From Rhipicephalus microplus (lineage: Eukaryota; Arthropoda; Arachnida; Ixodida; Ixodidae), in the NCBI RefSeq assembly GCF_043290135.1, contig NC_134710.1:456010376-456074375 (forward strand): a stretch of DNA of 64,000 nucleotides, given 5' to 3'. The notes below the pieces were generated by a model. It did not search any database. It worked only from the letters and a program-made list of their open reading frames with translations, and was not told the origin of the DNA. Positions within the stretch are counted from its first letter, which is position 1, and every line of letters starts with the position of its first letter. Both the position numbers and the translations under genes were made by a program. This document shows, one piece after another, positions 34,874 through 46,920 of the stretch.

Positions 34874-37800
34874 ACAACACTTCTATTCTTCTTGAAGATT
34901 TTCTGGTGTAAAAAAGGTACCTTATAATCTGAAGAGGCAAACAGAATGTGCCAGTGTACGAGTTAGCTCTTGTAGTGGTTACAAGTAAGATATGTTTTGA
35001 AGAATAAATCATTTTTCCACTTGCCTAAAGAATGGCTACAGGACATGGCGCTGGATACACTTTGTTATTTTTGAATCAAGCTATCTTGTATTCTATTTTT
35101 ATAAATTACATGGGATACACATGACGGTATCACACACTTTAACGCCACAAAGATTATGCAGCGAACAATGTTATAAATGCGAAATTGCATAAGGATAAGG
35201 TGAAAACTGCACCCTCAACGAGAATGTACAGGGAGCGCAGGGTGCAGGCGTCATTCCATCTGCCCGTGCTTTTCAAGTGCGAGCTGTTTTCACCTCGTTC
35301 TGACCAACTAATTAGATTGAGATGTGTTGTTATAGTGCAAGAGGATGCTCCACGGGAAACTAGGTTTGTCTCAAACTCTGTGTGTGTCTTTCAACCTATA
35401 TGGTGCCCGGTTCAAGAGTTCATGCAGTCCAGATCTAAATGAAATAAAATGAACCGTGTAAATAAACAGGATTGTGTAAAATGTCGTTTTAGTGCGCAAC
35501 TGTAGTTGTGGTTGTGCTGAATGACCTTTCTTTATATACACTGCATAACAAACTTTCTCCTTTAGAGTCGAGTACATCTTCGGATCGATTGTAGATGTTT
35601 GCATATGCGAGGCCTAAAGTTTTATAAGAAATTCCTCAGTGTGCCACGAGGAAATGTGTGTTCAGCGAAAATTTGTATATCATTATATACAACTCATAAA
35701 GCCTCGTCTACAACTTTGTGCAGGTTGACCTTGAGCAGAAAACGAGGAGCGGCAGCAGCCCCCACAAAAAAGCAAGCACCCTCCAAGCTCCCGAAGCTCT
35801 CTTCGACAGGAACAGCAAGGTCACTGTGTGGCATTGAAAAGCACTGCAAGGAGTGCCTTATCAGTACACTGTGCTGCTCTTTCATCGCAGAAGACGAAGT
35901 TGACCACTCCATAGGAACTTCACGCTGTGTATTGTGAGTGCTTCAGTGGTTTTGTTTTTGTCCAGCCAGCAGTTAAAAAATCATGTGTCAGATTCAGCCA
36001 GGATGGCTAGAGGGAGTCGGGCAGGCATGTTTGGACATTTGTCTAGCCAAGTAGTGCCAATTTTCGCACTGGTCCTGTTGGAGTTACGGCCACAATCACA
36101 GAAGCTACGTCACCTCTCTAAATGTAGAGATGTGTCGGGGAAGATTAGCTGCATTAGGTTTTTCTATAACTGGTAGCTGCCAACATTCTTCATTATACAA
36201 GAGTTTTGTTCCTCACTTATGGGTGTAAAGCCCTCTTCAGAAAAAATGCAACCCGTCTACTTCCAGAAGACTCCAAGGCCCTACTTGTAGGTTTTTTCGG
36301 CTTGTATCATAAGCACCTCGTTTGGGGTACATGAACATTTTATAAACATGTACAGCGAAAAATTTGGGTGGCTGGTCGTTTTGTCGTTATCTTGTTCCTC
36401 GCAGTATTCTTAAGCATGTTGTGCATTACGTTGTCAATCTGGTTTATGTACATTACGAAGTTTCAGGCTACATATAAAAAGCCTGGAAGCAAGCTATCAA
36501 TATTTTTTTAACAGAGTTGCTTATTCTGATACATGATACATCACTAAACTTTCGTGCGTATTCATCAATGTAAGCTCGTCTTAGTGTTATCCAAAATGAA
36601 GATGTGAGTCGACAGATGGAAACATCTAGTGGGGTAATCAGGGTGAACAGTAGAAGTGCTTCAGACAGGCTGGCCGATGTTGCGATAGGAGGACCTATTT
36701 TTTAGAAGTCACCTTGTCATCCTTGGCGTGTTAGTTTAAATGGGGTCAGTAATGACATCATCTTTTGGTGTAGGCGTGTGTGCCTGTTGGAAATGTTTGT
36801 CTGAAAAAAAAAACCTATAACGCAGAAGAGTGCAGCCCTTGCTTCTTTTCAAGTTAGGTTGCACTGATACAAAGTGTTCTCCTGTCGGAGATTGGGGGTA
36901 AGGGAAGCAAAAAAAAAGATAAATGATAGAAAAGAAGAAAAAAGAAGAAAAAAAGGGGAATGCAGAGTAAAAGTAGTGCTACACTGCTCCTACTTTGCAT
37001 CCCCCCTTTTCTTCTTTTTTTCCTTGTTTTCTTTTTTCACCTTTTTTGTTACATTTGCATTGCCCATCTAGTGCATGAATCAATGAACATGGCTTTGCTA
37101 TAGCAAAGATGCCTATGTGGTGTTGGATTGAAAAGTGCATTGTACTTCATTCAGTTAATTACAGACTGATCAGTCTTGTAATAAGTGTTTCCTGTCTATC
37201 ACCACACATGTTCGAATGAAAAGTTTGTGCTTGGCTCTTAGTATGCTGGTATATAGCTTGTGTCTTGGACTACTCAAAATGAATGTTATTTTGCTGCTGT
37301 TTATGGTAATGAATTTATCCAACATGAAAATATCTTGCCTTGTGAACTTTGTCGGACCTGCCTTTCTTTTTCTTTCCTATGCAGGCATTGTATGTGAGGG
37401 AGGCAGTAACAGAGAGGTGATAGCTTGAGCTTCGGAAGAATAAAAGCTGGCAGTGAGGCAATTACGCATCAAACATCCCAGCCATTTTGCCAACCGTCCT
37501 AAATGTGTTTTGAAAAAAAAATATTGTGCTCATTTACTGTTTTTTTCTGAAAACAGCAAAATGCCAAAGTATATCGCTGAGAACAAAATATTAGGCCACA
37601 TTGGTGCCTTCTGGACTTCCCAGGATGTCGTCTGGTTGTTGTTTGTAAAAAGTAAAAAGTGTTTCAAAAATGCTGCCTCTTCTACACCAAATTCGGTCTA
37701 GGTATAACGAAAGGTGATTGTGTGTAGTGCATGAAGCGCAGTAATATTAGTGCAATTTTTTCGCCACATCAAAAGCAAGGAAGCAGTTCTCTTTATATAG

Positions 37801-39306
37801 CAAGTTATATGATTACACTTTGTCTTAAAGTAGAAATGAATTTTTGAAGTTTTCTTATCATGGCTGTTTTCTGCATTTGATATACGACAGCTTCCGTTCC
37901 GAAGTTCCCCATGGCCCTCAATAGTAGACTTCAAAAATCATTTTCCTCATTTAAACAAAGATTGTAATGATAACACTTGCCATGTAACAAGAACTGTTTA
38001 TTTGCTTTCAACTTACACATAAAAGTAATTTTCAATTAGACAAACACACAGCTCAAATTGCATCTCAATGTGGACAAAAACGATTATATAGTGATATTTG
38101 TAATGTGAACCTAACATTATTTTTTTTCGTGAAAAATAACTTCTGTGCTGTGAGTATTTGTGGCTCAAATATTCATACAAAATGCAGTATTGCCATACAA
38201 GAAATGCAAACGATAAACAGTTTGGCTGAATACTTCAAAGCCTATGTAGCGGAAAAATTGCACTAATGTTACTCGGCTTCAAATAATTTAGGAAGCACCT
38301 TTACCTAATATGTTGATTAAATTTGATATGGCAAGAAAAAGCGGTACTTTGAAATTTTTCTCACAAATAACACCCGCACGACCTTCTGCGAAATTCTAAA
38401 GGTACCCACGTGGCCACTACTTTTTTCTCTTCAAAACCTTTCTGCAAATAACTATTTTCAGAAGAGTAAATTACCATCATTTTTTAAACTGTACATCTGT
38501 AATGGTCGCCAGGCAGTATGGTTTGTATGTTTGGTGTAGAATAGCCCAGTGCGAAAAACAACAAATGGCTGAGCATCCTTTGACGCTCGGGCGATTTCAA
38601 AAGCATTTGTTTGTTAGCAGCAATTCAGTTAAGCCCTTGTCTTTATGCTTAGGCCCAGAAACAAAACACAAGTAACCAAACTAGTCCTAAGAGTCATGTA
38701 GTCTCGCTGTTCCAAGGCTTGTGGAGCCTAATTTAGTGCAAGCTTCACCATTTTTTAAAAATTTAGATTCAACCAACAGGTTTTGGAGGCACAGTGCATT
38801 TTCAGCTAACTTGTTTCACACCAGTTACTTAGATAGAAAGCGGAAAGTAGAGGTAAAAATACCATTTTAAAGGCATTGTAGGTAATAACAAAAAGGACTG
38901 CTTTCTTTGTGTTGTGCTTTGCTTGAACGCTGTGCTTTTTGTGGTATAGTTCATTGTCTAGTGAACATAGGCCTTAAAAACTAACATTAGCCATGTTGAG
39001 GTTGATTTCTTGGTTATAGTCATAGTAGCCATATTAAAAATTATGACTTCAAACTTCATTGTTCTTTTGAAGATTTTTTTCTTGCATAATGATATTTGAG
39101 AGTCTTAGTCAATTTTGTTATAAGAAAACGTGATGTCATAATAGGGTCACTTTTTGTAGAGTCGTTCAGTTCTACCTTACCTTTTTCATTCCTAATAGAG
39201 CAGTTATTTTCAATATCAGTATATAAAATGGAATGAGCATGCTGTATGTAGTAAAGTGTAAGCACTTACAAATAGCACATGCACCCAACTTTTCTGTTGG
39301 CGATTT
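34874..39306. other. Gene-poor AT-rich stretch
   Basis: No gene recognised. At 36905-37055 an A/G-rich block is followed by a T/C-rich block, which could pair as a loose hairpin. A splice-acceptor-like CTTTGTGCAG lies before an open stretch at 35723-35937, with no recognisable protein. Confidence 0.45.
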
Positions 39307-39322
39307 ATTTCTGTTATTCTTG

Positions 39323-39516
39323 ATTTATATGTGGGGTTTCACGTCCGAAAACCACTATATGATTATGACAGACGCCGTAGTGGAGGGCACTGGAAACTTC
39401 GACCACTTGGGTTCTTTAACGTACACCCAAATCTGAGCACACGTGCCTACAGCATTTCTGCCTCAATCGGAAATGGAGCCGGGGTTTGATACCGCGACAT
39501 GCGGGTCAGCAGCAGA
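39323..39516 (-). mobile_element. Ruka SINE, 5'-truncated
   Basis: Minus-strand Ruka. It starts in the anticodon-arm region (GCTGCTGACCCGCA on the minus strand) and runs to the 3' body end at 39323. Direct repeats ATTTCTGTTATTCTTG (39307-39322) and ATTTCTGTTACTCTTG (39517-39532) match at 15 of 16 bases. Confidence 0.9.
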
Positions 39517-39532
39517 ATTTCTGTTACTCTTG

Positions 39533-41390
39533 TTCCCCTATATGTGTGCAGTTCGGTTATAGTTATCTGGCTTGCACAGATTTTTAGTGGCACCTGCCTG
39601 GTCCTGCTTGCTTTCATGGTGATTTTAACATTCTTAAGTTGCATAGGTTTAACTCTCAAAATTGTTCAAGATGCCAATTTTGTGCACAAACTATGTAGTA
39701 TAAAGGCAGCAGATGTACATGCACACACTATTAAATGTACATTATGAGCTTTCACTTGCAGTTCCCAAAGTTTTACTGGGCTGGAAGCATTTAAATCATA
39801 ATTTTATAAGGACATATTAATCAATTATCTCTACCATTGAAAATCGTGACAACCTAGTTATTTTCACTGTGATAAGCATGCTGTTTTTTTTCATGTGGCA
39901 GAACTAATTTATACACTCATTCCTTCCATTATTCACAAATGCATAACATGAAGTATTGTGTGCCTTACATTTTCAGTTTCATTCTGTGTGTTATATTTCT
40001 TGTGCATGTGAACTATTGTGCTAACATGTGTCTCTTACATAATTTGTGCCAATTATTTTCATTTCCAGGTGCCTATGAGGGACACATAAGTTCTATGGCA
40101 GTGACCTTCGAAATTTACAGTGGTGCCGGAGCCTCAAGCAGCATTTCGCCGATCTCCACAAGGCATTCATGAGATAAACACAGCGCCACACTTTCACAGT
40201 GCTATGATTATTATTTATGTTTAAACAATTCGTTCTAAAATTGCTGTTATATTGTGTTTTGTGCCACCATCCTGTGGCTTAGGTGGAGCTCGTGAAATTA
40301 CGGTGCACTCACCTCATTTGTGTATGATCAACACTGCAATGTCACTATTCACAGCTGGAGCATACAGACAAATAAAAAAATATATTGATTATAGCAGGGC
40401 TGATGTGTATATAATGCTTCTCTATTGATAATAATAACTTTATAAGTTCTTTAAGCCTTGCATAGAACACTGCATTAATGTGTTGCAATGTAACCACCAT
40501 TTATGATTGCTAGCATGTTAATTTACTAGTTTTGTAATGTATTTTATTTAAAAGGTAATTTTGCTTCCGTATCACGACAATTAGAAAGATGCCGATGATT
40601 CAATCCCTCATCATGCACATTTAAGAAATATTGTGATTTGTACACAGTATTGCATGTACTCAAAATGTGGACGTCTACTCAATTTACACATTATATTGCT
40701 TTGCACTAGATTCCGACATAACATGCACACATTTCAGTTTTTCCGCATGATACGTGTTGCCATAAGTTGCGGAGTCCGCATCATACGTCTTATGCGGAGT
40801 CCGCATCATACGTCTTCCATATTCCAATAATTCCGTACTTGAGGTCTCCGCATCTTACGGAACGTTTCAGTAGGGAGTTCATGATAACTAAGTTTGCCAA
40901 TACCTAACCATGCGTTATTAGTCACAGCTATGTATACCTATGCTTCACATCGTTAATAACTGGAGAAAAGCATTATCAAGTACCGTAACTTGAGCCCATA
41001 CAAGGATTGCGGGGGTGAATGATGACGTTTTTTGAACTGGAGAGTGATATCTTCTTGCTTTGTTTTGTGTCAAGTGCAATAAGAATATTATTTGCCGAGT
41101 TTCCCGTGTTATTGAGAATAATCTTTTCTGAGGTTAACGTGTTAAGATGACAAAACGGTTATTGGAGCGCCATAGTAAAGGACTAAGAAAGTTTAACCAT
41201 CTGGAATTCTTTATTTGCACCCGTGCCTAAGTGTAGAGGGCTCGAGCGATTCTTCCTCGATAGAAATTCCAGCAAAACACAGCCGTGGTTTGATTCTATG
41301 GGCTTCAGTTTAGCAGTCAAGGGTTACGTGAACTGTCTACTGATTGTGGGCTCTAGTATTGCTTCCAATGATACCGGCTAAGTATTTCAA
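39533..41390. other. Gene-poor stretch
   Basis: No gene recognised. A possible last exon is discussed among the findings (40069-40172). Confidence 0.45.
40768..40817. repeat. 25-bp direct repeat, two units
   Basis: TGCGGAGTCCGCATCATACG with CTT and two further bases is present twice (40768-40792, 40793-40817). Each unit holds the small palindrome GCGGAGTCCGC. It is subterminal to the possible inverted repeat at 40860. Confidence 0.85.
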
Positions 41391-41505
41391 GTTTGATATC
41401 TAAGGTTTAACGTCCCAAAACCACTGTATGATTATGAAAGATGCCATGGTGGAGGACTCCGGAAGATTTGACCACCTTGGATTATTTAACATTCACCCAA
41501 ATCTC
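41391..41505 (-). mobile_element. Ruka SINE fragment, diverged
   Basis: It holds TTTAACGTCCCAAAACCAC, the ATGATTATGAAAGATGCC variant and ACCCAAATCTC, the 3' half of Ruka on the minus strand. No target duplication seen. Confidence 0.8.
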
Positions 41506-44500
41506 CGTAAGGCTGCATACATTTTTATTAGCCTATAAAGCACTACATGTCACTGTCATTAACTTCGCATATCGTAGAGCACGAGGCTAAAGTGGCTATG
41601 CAGAGCTTCTCTAATTAGCCTATAGTGTTTTAACTGCCTTGAAAATTGCCTCTTAATCAGAATATACTGTCGTGATCAGTGTGATTTTGAGAAATGAATG
41701 TAGTCTCTCTTACCTTGAAAGACGCTAAAAAATTAAATTTTTTGAAGTGGTAATGTTGTGTTCAAGCTTCGAGGGATAAATACTGATCTGTTAATCTTAA
41801 TTTTCTTCAGCCACTCACTGTTTTAAATTCGAATATCTTCTGTAAATAATCGAATATGGTCTGTAAATGCTCTAAGCTGTAGTGTAATATATAGCAAATC
41901 ACTAATTTGCAATTTTGTATGTACGTCTATGCAGATCTCACTTACAGCAGCCGCCTTTTGCCACACCATGAGAACGGGGACGCGGGCCTAACATCACGTT
42001 TCCATAAAAAGTGAGTTATTATAAGACACTCACAGAACGCAGATAATAAAACAACATAAAAGCGACGGCCGAATCTCAACATGTGGGATATATACAGGAC
42101 GGTCACAGATGGGACACAATCAGGACAGTTACTTTGAGGTGACATGAAACTGGCAGCCAAATCACAACAGTTGGGAAACATACATGTTGCATCCTCATGT
42201 TGCATCTGGTAACCATACAGTAAACTAACAGGACGTTGCCATTTGCTTAAGAGAAGTAGGCGAAGGTTTATTGTGCCTCATTTCTCCAGGGGGACGAAGG
42301 AATGAATGCTACAGCAACAAAGTGTAATGTCACTCGAAAAGCGGCAAGCAGTTCGAAACTTGCAGCGCGCACCTCAAGCAGAAAGCACACTACATATTAG
42401 CATACTATAGACGTATCTCCCTCTGGGAAAGCGGGGCTCGAGTCCTTCACTAAGTGAAGCTAGAGGGCTTAGACCCCCCTCCCGCACTTTCAACTGTGGT
42501 TACTTTTGGCTGCGTGCCAGGAAACAAACAACGGCAGCAAACTTTTCCTTCACTGTATTATAGCCTCAATATATAAAAAAATTCTGACACATCTGCATTA
42601 AAATATTCTTCATATACTCTTTGTGATGAGGGCCATTTATGCGACGCATTCACGCTGTGTGTTTTAGCATGGCGAAGAAGACTATTGATAAGCAGGGGCC
42701 CTAAATCATTAGATCACTCGTTCGTGTTGTTTCCAGCTGTTCTTGACCTCAAATTTAAATATTTGATCATTCAATTGCGGCTGGTACGAGAAAACGCAGT
42801 ATAGACTGATCGAACAACTCCTATATCAGAAAAATTATTTTGTTCCACTGATAAGTATTAGTAATGGTGCTGCTCTGCCGTAGCAACCATGAGCGTGTGA
42901 GTGCGACTAAGAAATGTATAATCAGAAATTCCTTTTTTAATAGACGCAATAGTGATGAAAATTAACAGACAACCTTGCAGGCGAAAGTATAGCGAACGTG
43001 TTAAGCAGTTATTATAATTTAAAAGTGAACAAAAACAAGTAGACAAATAGACAACTACCCGACCTTTTGCGAGACAACCTGCGACCTTCTAGTAACACTT
43101 CCGATGCACTACTACCGAAGCTACTATGACGGCCATCGCCTCTTTAAACAAATGCATTGTAAAAAGTAATGGACGTAAAGGGGGCTCAAGGTTACTCCTT
43201 CAGAAGAGTAAGTGAATTGCTACACACGTTTCACTATTTCGAAAGTAACTGCGACGGGAGGAACCATTACTGTCCATTTGCAGTTGTCGGCTTAGGAAGT
43301 AACTGACAGGAGCATCCGGTGTTCTGCCCATACCCCCACGGGAGCAATGGTTACTCTTTCTCAATAATGGTAGAAGCAGTAAAGGATAGTTTTTATTACT
43401 GCCATGGAAGTAACAGTTACTCTCTGCAAGTATACTCTTGATGATAGAACAGATCGTTTTTTTTCAACACTCCGAGGGAAGGGATGGTTACTCTATATAA
43501 ATATAAACTGCCGCTCAACCACTCATAACTGAGTGGTTGAGCTGCAGTTATTGGTTCACCTTTTATTTGAGGAGGCATGCCAGCCATTGCACTGCGTTTG
43601 CTCCGGCAAGCAGCATTGCTTTGATGGCGTTCAGTCAGTGTTCATTCATCTCAGCGCAGATTGTGGAAGCCATGTGCCCGCACGGTGACTTGCGAAGGGC
43701 CAGGGCGACTGAGAATAATGTGCGGTCTTAATTTCTTGTTAACCCAGGCGAAAGGAACCAACCCCAACGTTGGCGACAAACTGGCAGAGAAAAAAAACAT
43801 TGTTGTGATGACCCCTTCATTGCCTCACGGCACTTTCGGCGTGCGCATGTCTGCGTCTCTTCCAGGACCGAGCGTGGTAGTAAAAGCTCTCCCACCGGTT
43901 TAGCTGACGGCCAAACCGATTGCTGTTCGCGCGCCTAAGAGTCACCACAGAGACAAGGCGGCGTGGATTGGGAAACCATGCGATCACCAGCAACCTTTCA
44001 TCACTGTCTGGATTGCATCTGGTAGCTCTCAAAATGAGGTGCTTGCGACACGCGAAAGCCTGTCCTTAATCGTTGTAAACGGTTCCCGGCATGCCCTGTG
44101 CTTTTTCCGCAGTAACATTTTCAAAGGAGCTCGTATGTGGTGCCACAGGAGGAGCGAGCGGTTCCACTTGAAGGACACAGGGGAGAGACCGCTTAATGTC
44201 CCGTCGGCAATCGGTGAAAGTGTTTGCAGCGATGTCTACATTATGGCCACAAATCGTAGCACGCGACTGATTAATTTCAGTTACATGTGCGTGCACAGAG
44301 CCCGCCATTAATTATATGGCAGTTGTTTAGTTTTATTTGAGTTGTATTTTCGTTCTGGTTTTTGAAGCGAAGGGCTTTAGCCCTCACACGTGCACAAAAT
44401 TAGAATCCTTAAATACAGTCTTGATTTTCTTGAAATAGGAATTGCACTCCCCCTATCACAAGACAATCAGGCGATGATTCGCCGACAGTTTTGTAAAAAC

Positions 44501-44666
44501 GGAGCATCAAAGAAATAAGAAGAAGCCTCAGTATTCTGCCAAGCGTTTTGAACTGGGCTTAATATGTGCGCACCAACACCTCTGGCAAATTCTGATGGTT
44601 TGCCCTACAGACGGTTCGTTTCCGATGTTTTTTCTTATAATTTATGTGTCTGTAACTATGTGATAT
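41506..44666. other. Gene-poor stretch
   Basis: At 43150-43500 many GTTACTC/GTAACTG motifs recur on both strands, recalling the GTAACGG strings at 840-1070. No protein-coding gene recognised. Confidence 0.4.
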
Positions 44667-44679
44667 AATCTTTGCAGTC

Positions 44680-44859
44680 GGGTTCCGATCCCGGCTGCAG
44701 CGGCTGCATTTCTGATGGAGGCGGAAATGTTGTAGGCCCATTTGCTCAGATTCGGGTGCACGTTGAAGAACCCCAGGTGGTCGAAATTTCCGGACTTCCC
44801 ACTATGGCGTCTCTCATATTCATACGGTGGTTTTGGGACGTTAACCCCACATATCAATC
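44680..44859 (+). mobile_element. Ruka SINE, 5'-truncated at box B
   Basis: It starts GGGTTCCGATCCCGG and runs to CCCCACATATCAATC. A perfect 13-bp target duplication AATCTTTGCAGTC flanks it (44667-44679 and 44860-44872). The head up to box B is absent, as in the copy at 15289. Confidence 0.92.
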
Positions 44860-45101
44860 AATCTTTGCAGTCTGTAAATGTAAGGTTTTTTTCAGCTTTA
44901 CTAAAGTTTCTACAGTGTTCACTTCCTCTTCAAGTGACCTGCAAGTGAATCGCGGCCTATATTGCATAGTGCCACTACGTTACTTCCTCCCGCTTGTCTA
45001 CTCCAACTCGGCTGGTGTGTCTCGGGCGCCAATTGAGGAGAGTTGGTATCCAACATCGACAGAATCTGAATTTTAGTGAAGCAGTCGGAAAGATCTGACT
45101 T

Positions 45102-45484
45102 GTGGTATTGAGTTGGAAGCAAAATTTGGGTGACACTACTGATGAAGAAAGTACAGATGAAACTGCCGATTTTAAATCAGTACCGTACCATCGGACACTG
45201 AACGAAAAGAAAACCATTTATTTGCACCTGCTTGATTGCTACAAGCAATATTGTAGAAAACTGCATATTGTAATACAAGAAACGAAAAAGCACTATTATC
45301 AGAATATTATCGATCGTGCTGGGTAAGACGCAAAAGAACAATGGTGTCTGAATAATTCTTTTCTTTATAAAACCATTAGTCCACCTTTAGCCTTCATTAT
45401 TCATGATGGTTTGTTGGTGTCAAACGCTCTAGGCATTAGTAGTACCTTTAATGACTACTTTCTCTGTTCCGCCCAGTGTACATG
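45102..45484 (+). pseudogene. LINE ORF2 linker fragment
   Basis: One frame, broken by a TAA at 45324-45326, reads TIYLHLLDCYKQYCRKLHI, then KKHYYQNIIDR, then HDGLLVSNALGISSTFNDYF. The order of a basic KK-x-YYQN stretch followed by an FNDYF block is typical of the region between endonuclease and reverse transcriptase in CR1/Jockey-type LINEs. No catalytic motif is present, so the call rests on motif style. Confidence 0.5.
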
Positions 45485-46572
45485 ACTGTCTCAAACAACT
45501 GCAATTTTCGTTTCGCCCGCGCGCCTCATCATCCAAGGAAGGGCGCTTTTGTGTTGGGAAGACGACTTCCGGTGACTAACGACATAGCAGCAGCGCCACC
45601 GTGTCTTCCCTACACCGCTACCGAAAGGAGAGACATTAGTTTGAGGAAAAAGAAATACCCTCGAGTGTGGACGGGACGTCCCAAAAGAGTTTTGACTCCT
45701 GCGAAATCGGTAGTTGACATGCAAAAAGAATGAAGTGCGGTCCTCGGTGTCGCGAGTCTCGCGTAGGCGACGTGCATGGAGTGGTTCGCGCGCCGTATTG
45801 AGATGGCTGCATTACCGCGCACCCGCGTCGTCTACTGAGCTGGTGAGATCTTCAGCGGAACGCGGTAAACTCCCCAACGTGTACGAAGAGCTGGCCTTAT
45901 TTGCATGAAACTTTTTGTTGTGAATTTTTTCAACTGTCGTTTTATTATATACACCCAGCTTTTAAGTAGGTGTAGTTGTGTGCGCAGCGACGCACGTAGA
46001 CGTTCAGAAGCCCGTGCATGATCATTGTTTTGTATTCAATTCCTTGTATCTATTTTTTATTTTCATCTTGTTGTAATTTAATAACGTTCCGTGTTGTGGT
46101 TACTTGTACCTTCTCTAGCGTTCCTTTGGAACATGTTTGTGTCAGTGTCTTTTCATTCGCGTAATAGTGCTTTTTCCTCAGTTATTTTCATAACTTCCTA
46201 GCCATTGCTTTTGTTTTATTTAAATGCTTGTTAGTGTCAGAGGAAATGTCTGTGTCTGCTCAATGAGTACGTCGGCCAGGCTTATACATCACCACAAATG
46301 CAACACCACACGGGTCGACCGACGTGCAAATAAAAGCCAGATGTGCCATTTAGAGGCCTTTCAGGCGTCGCAAGTCGAAGCGTAAAGTGGAAGCCTGCGA
46401 GTCGGCCGCACGCCGATGTTAGATCGGCGGGGTCTAACTCGAAGTGTTTGACATCTGGCTTTCCCGAAAAATTTTATGACCGCGGGGTGATGTCTGGGAG
46501 ACGGACGTAACTCTGAGGGTGGTGTTTTAGCCGTCCTGCTATTGAATTGTTGGTCAGCAACTGCTGGTAGCA
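45485..46572. other. Unannotated stretch
   Basis: No gene recognised. 45490-45880 is GC-richer, with overlapping frames on both strands. Confidence 0.45.
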
Positions 46573-46920
46573 ATGGACGACATGGAGTTCGACATGCTTG
46601 TTGAACAGGGCAAAGCGTTCAATTTTGTACGCAAGAAGTTATACTATTTGTCGAAAAAGCACAACAAAGACTTAAAGAGGAATGCTATGCCGAACGCCAT
46701 AGACGCAGGCAACTGGTGGAATTTGTTAGGGAAGCGTAGAGTAAGGATTCCAGGCTCAAAAGAGAAAGAGCGCTTGGGACTGTGCGCGACGTGGTCGGGT
46801 CTCAGCTTAGCCGCTAGAACGCCCAGTAGCGTGACTGACCTTGGCCCGAACAAGCAGTCGTACCAGGATCATGTTCACCTATTGCGCCAGAAATTTCAAA
46901 GTAGACGGCGCATGCTTTAG
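46573..46920 (+). CDS. Unrecognised ORF, weakly Myb/SANT-like
   Basis: A 115-codon frame starts at ATG 46573 (MDDMEFDMLVEQGKAF). Residues 13-55, with KAFNFVRKKLYYLSKKHNKD then NWWNLLGK, recall the aromatic spacing of Myb/SANT-like DNA-binding domains found in transposon accessory proteins. The C-terminal half after GKRR looks out of register, as if after a frameshift. It lies about 3.4 kb upstream of a DDE_4 transposase pseudogene. PIF/Harbinger elements pair such proteins, but I see no evidence that the two belong to one element. A chance or decayed frame is possible. Confidence 0.35.
   Translation: MDDMEFDMLVEQGKAFNFVRKKLYYLSKKHNKDLKRNAMPNAIDAGNWWNLLGKRRVRIPGSKEKERLGLCATWSGLSLAARTPSSVTDLGPNKQSYQDHVHLLRQKFQSRRRML

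Larger units (their letters stand above)
26252..40875. mobile_element. Possible large DNA element bounded by a 16-bp inverted repeat
   Basis: CCCTACTGAAACGTTC at 26252-26267 is repeated in inverse orientation at 40860-40875. Just inside both ends lie related motifs: GGACTCCG and TACGGA-type repeats on the left, and GCGGAGTCCGCATCATACG units on the right. A chance 16-bp inverted match in a window this long has an expectation near 0.5, so the shared subterminal motifs are the main support. No transposase and no clear target duplication are seen. Confidence 0.35.

Noticed and set aside
26241..40890. Target-site duplication flanking the possible large element
   Set aside because: GTCATACC on the left and AGTTCATG on the right do not match well enough.
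44642..45076. Frames on both strands over the Ruka at 44680
   Set aside because: Products of Ruka sequence, not a gene.
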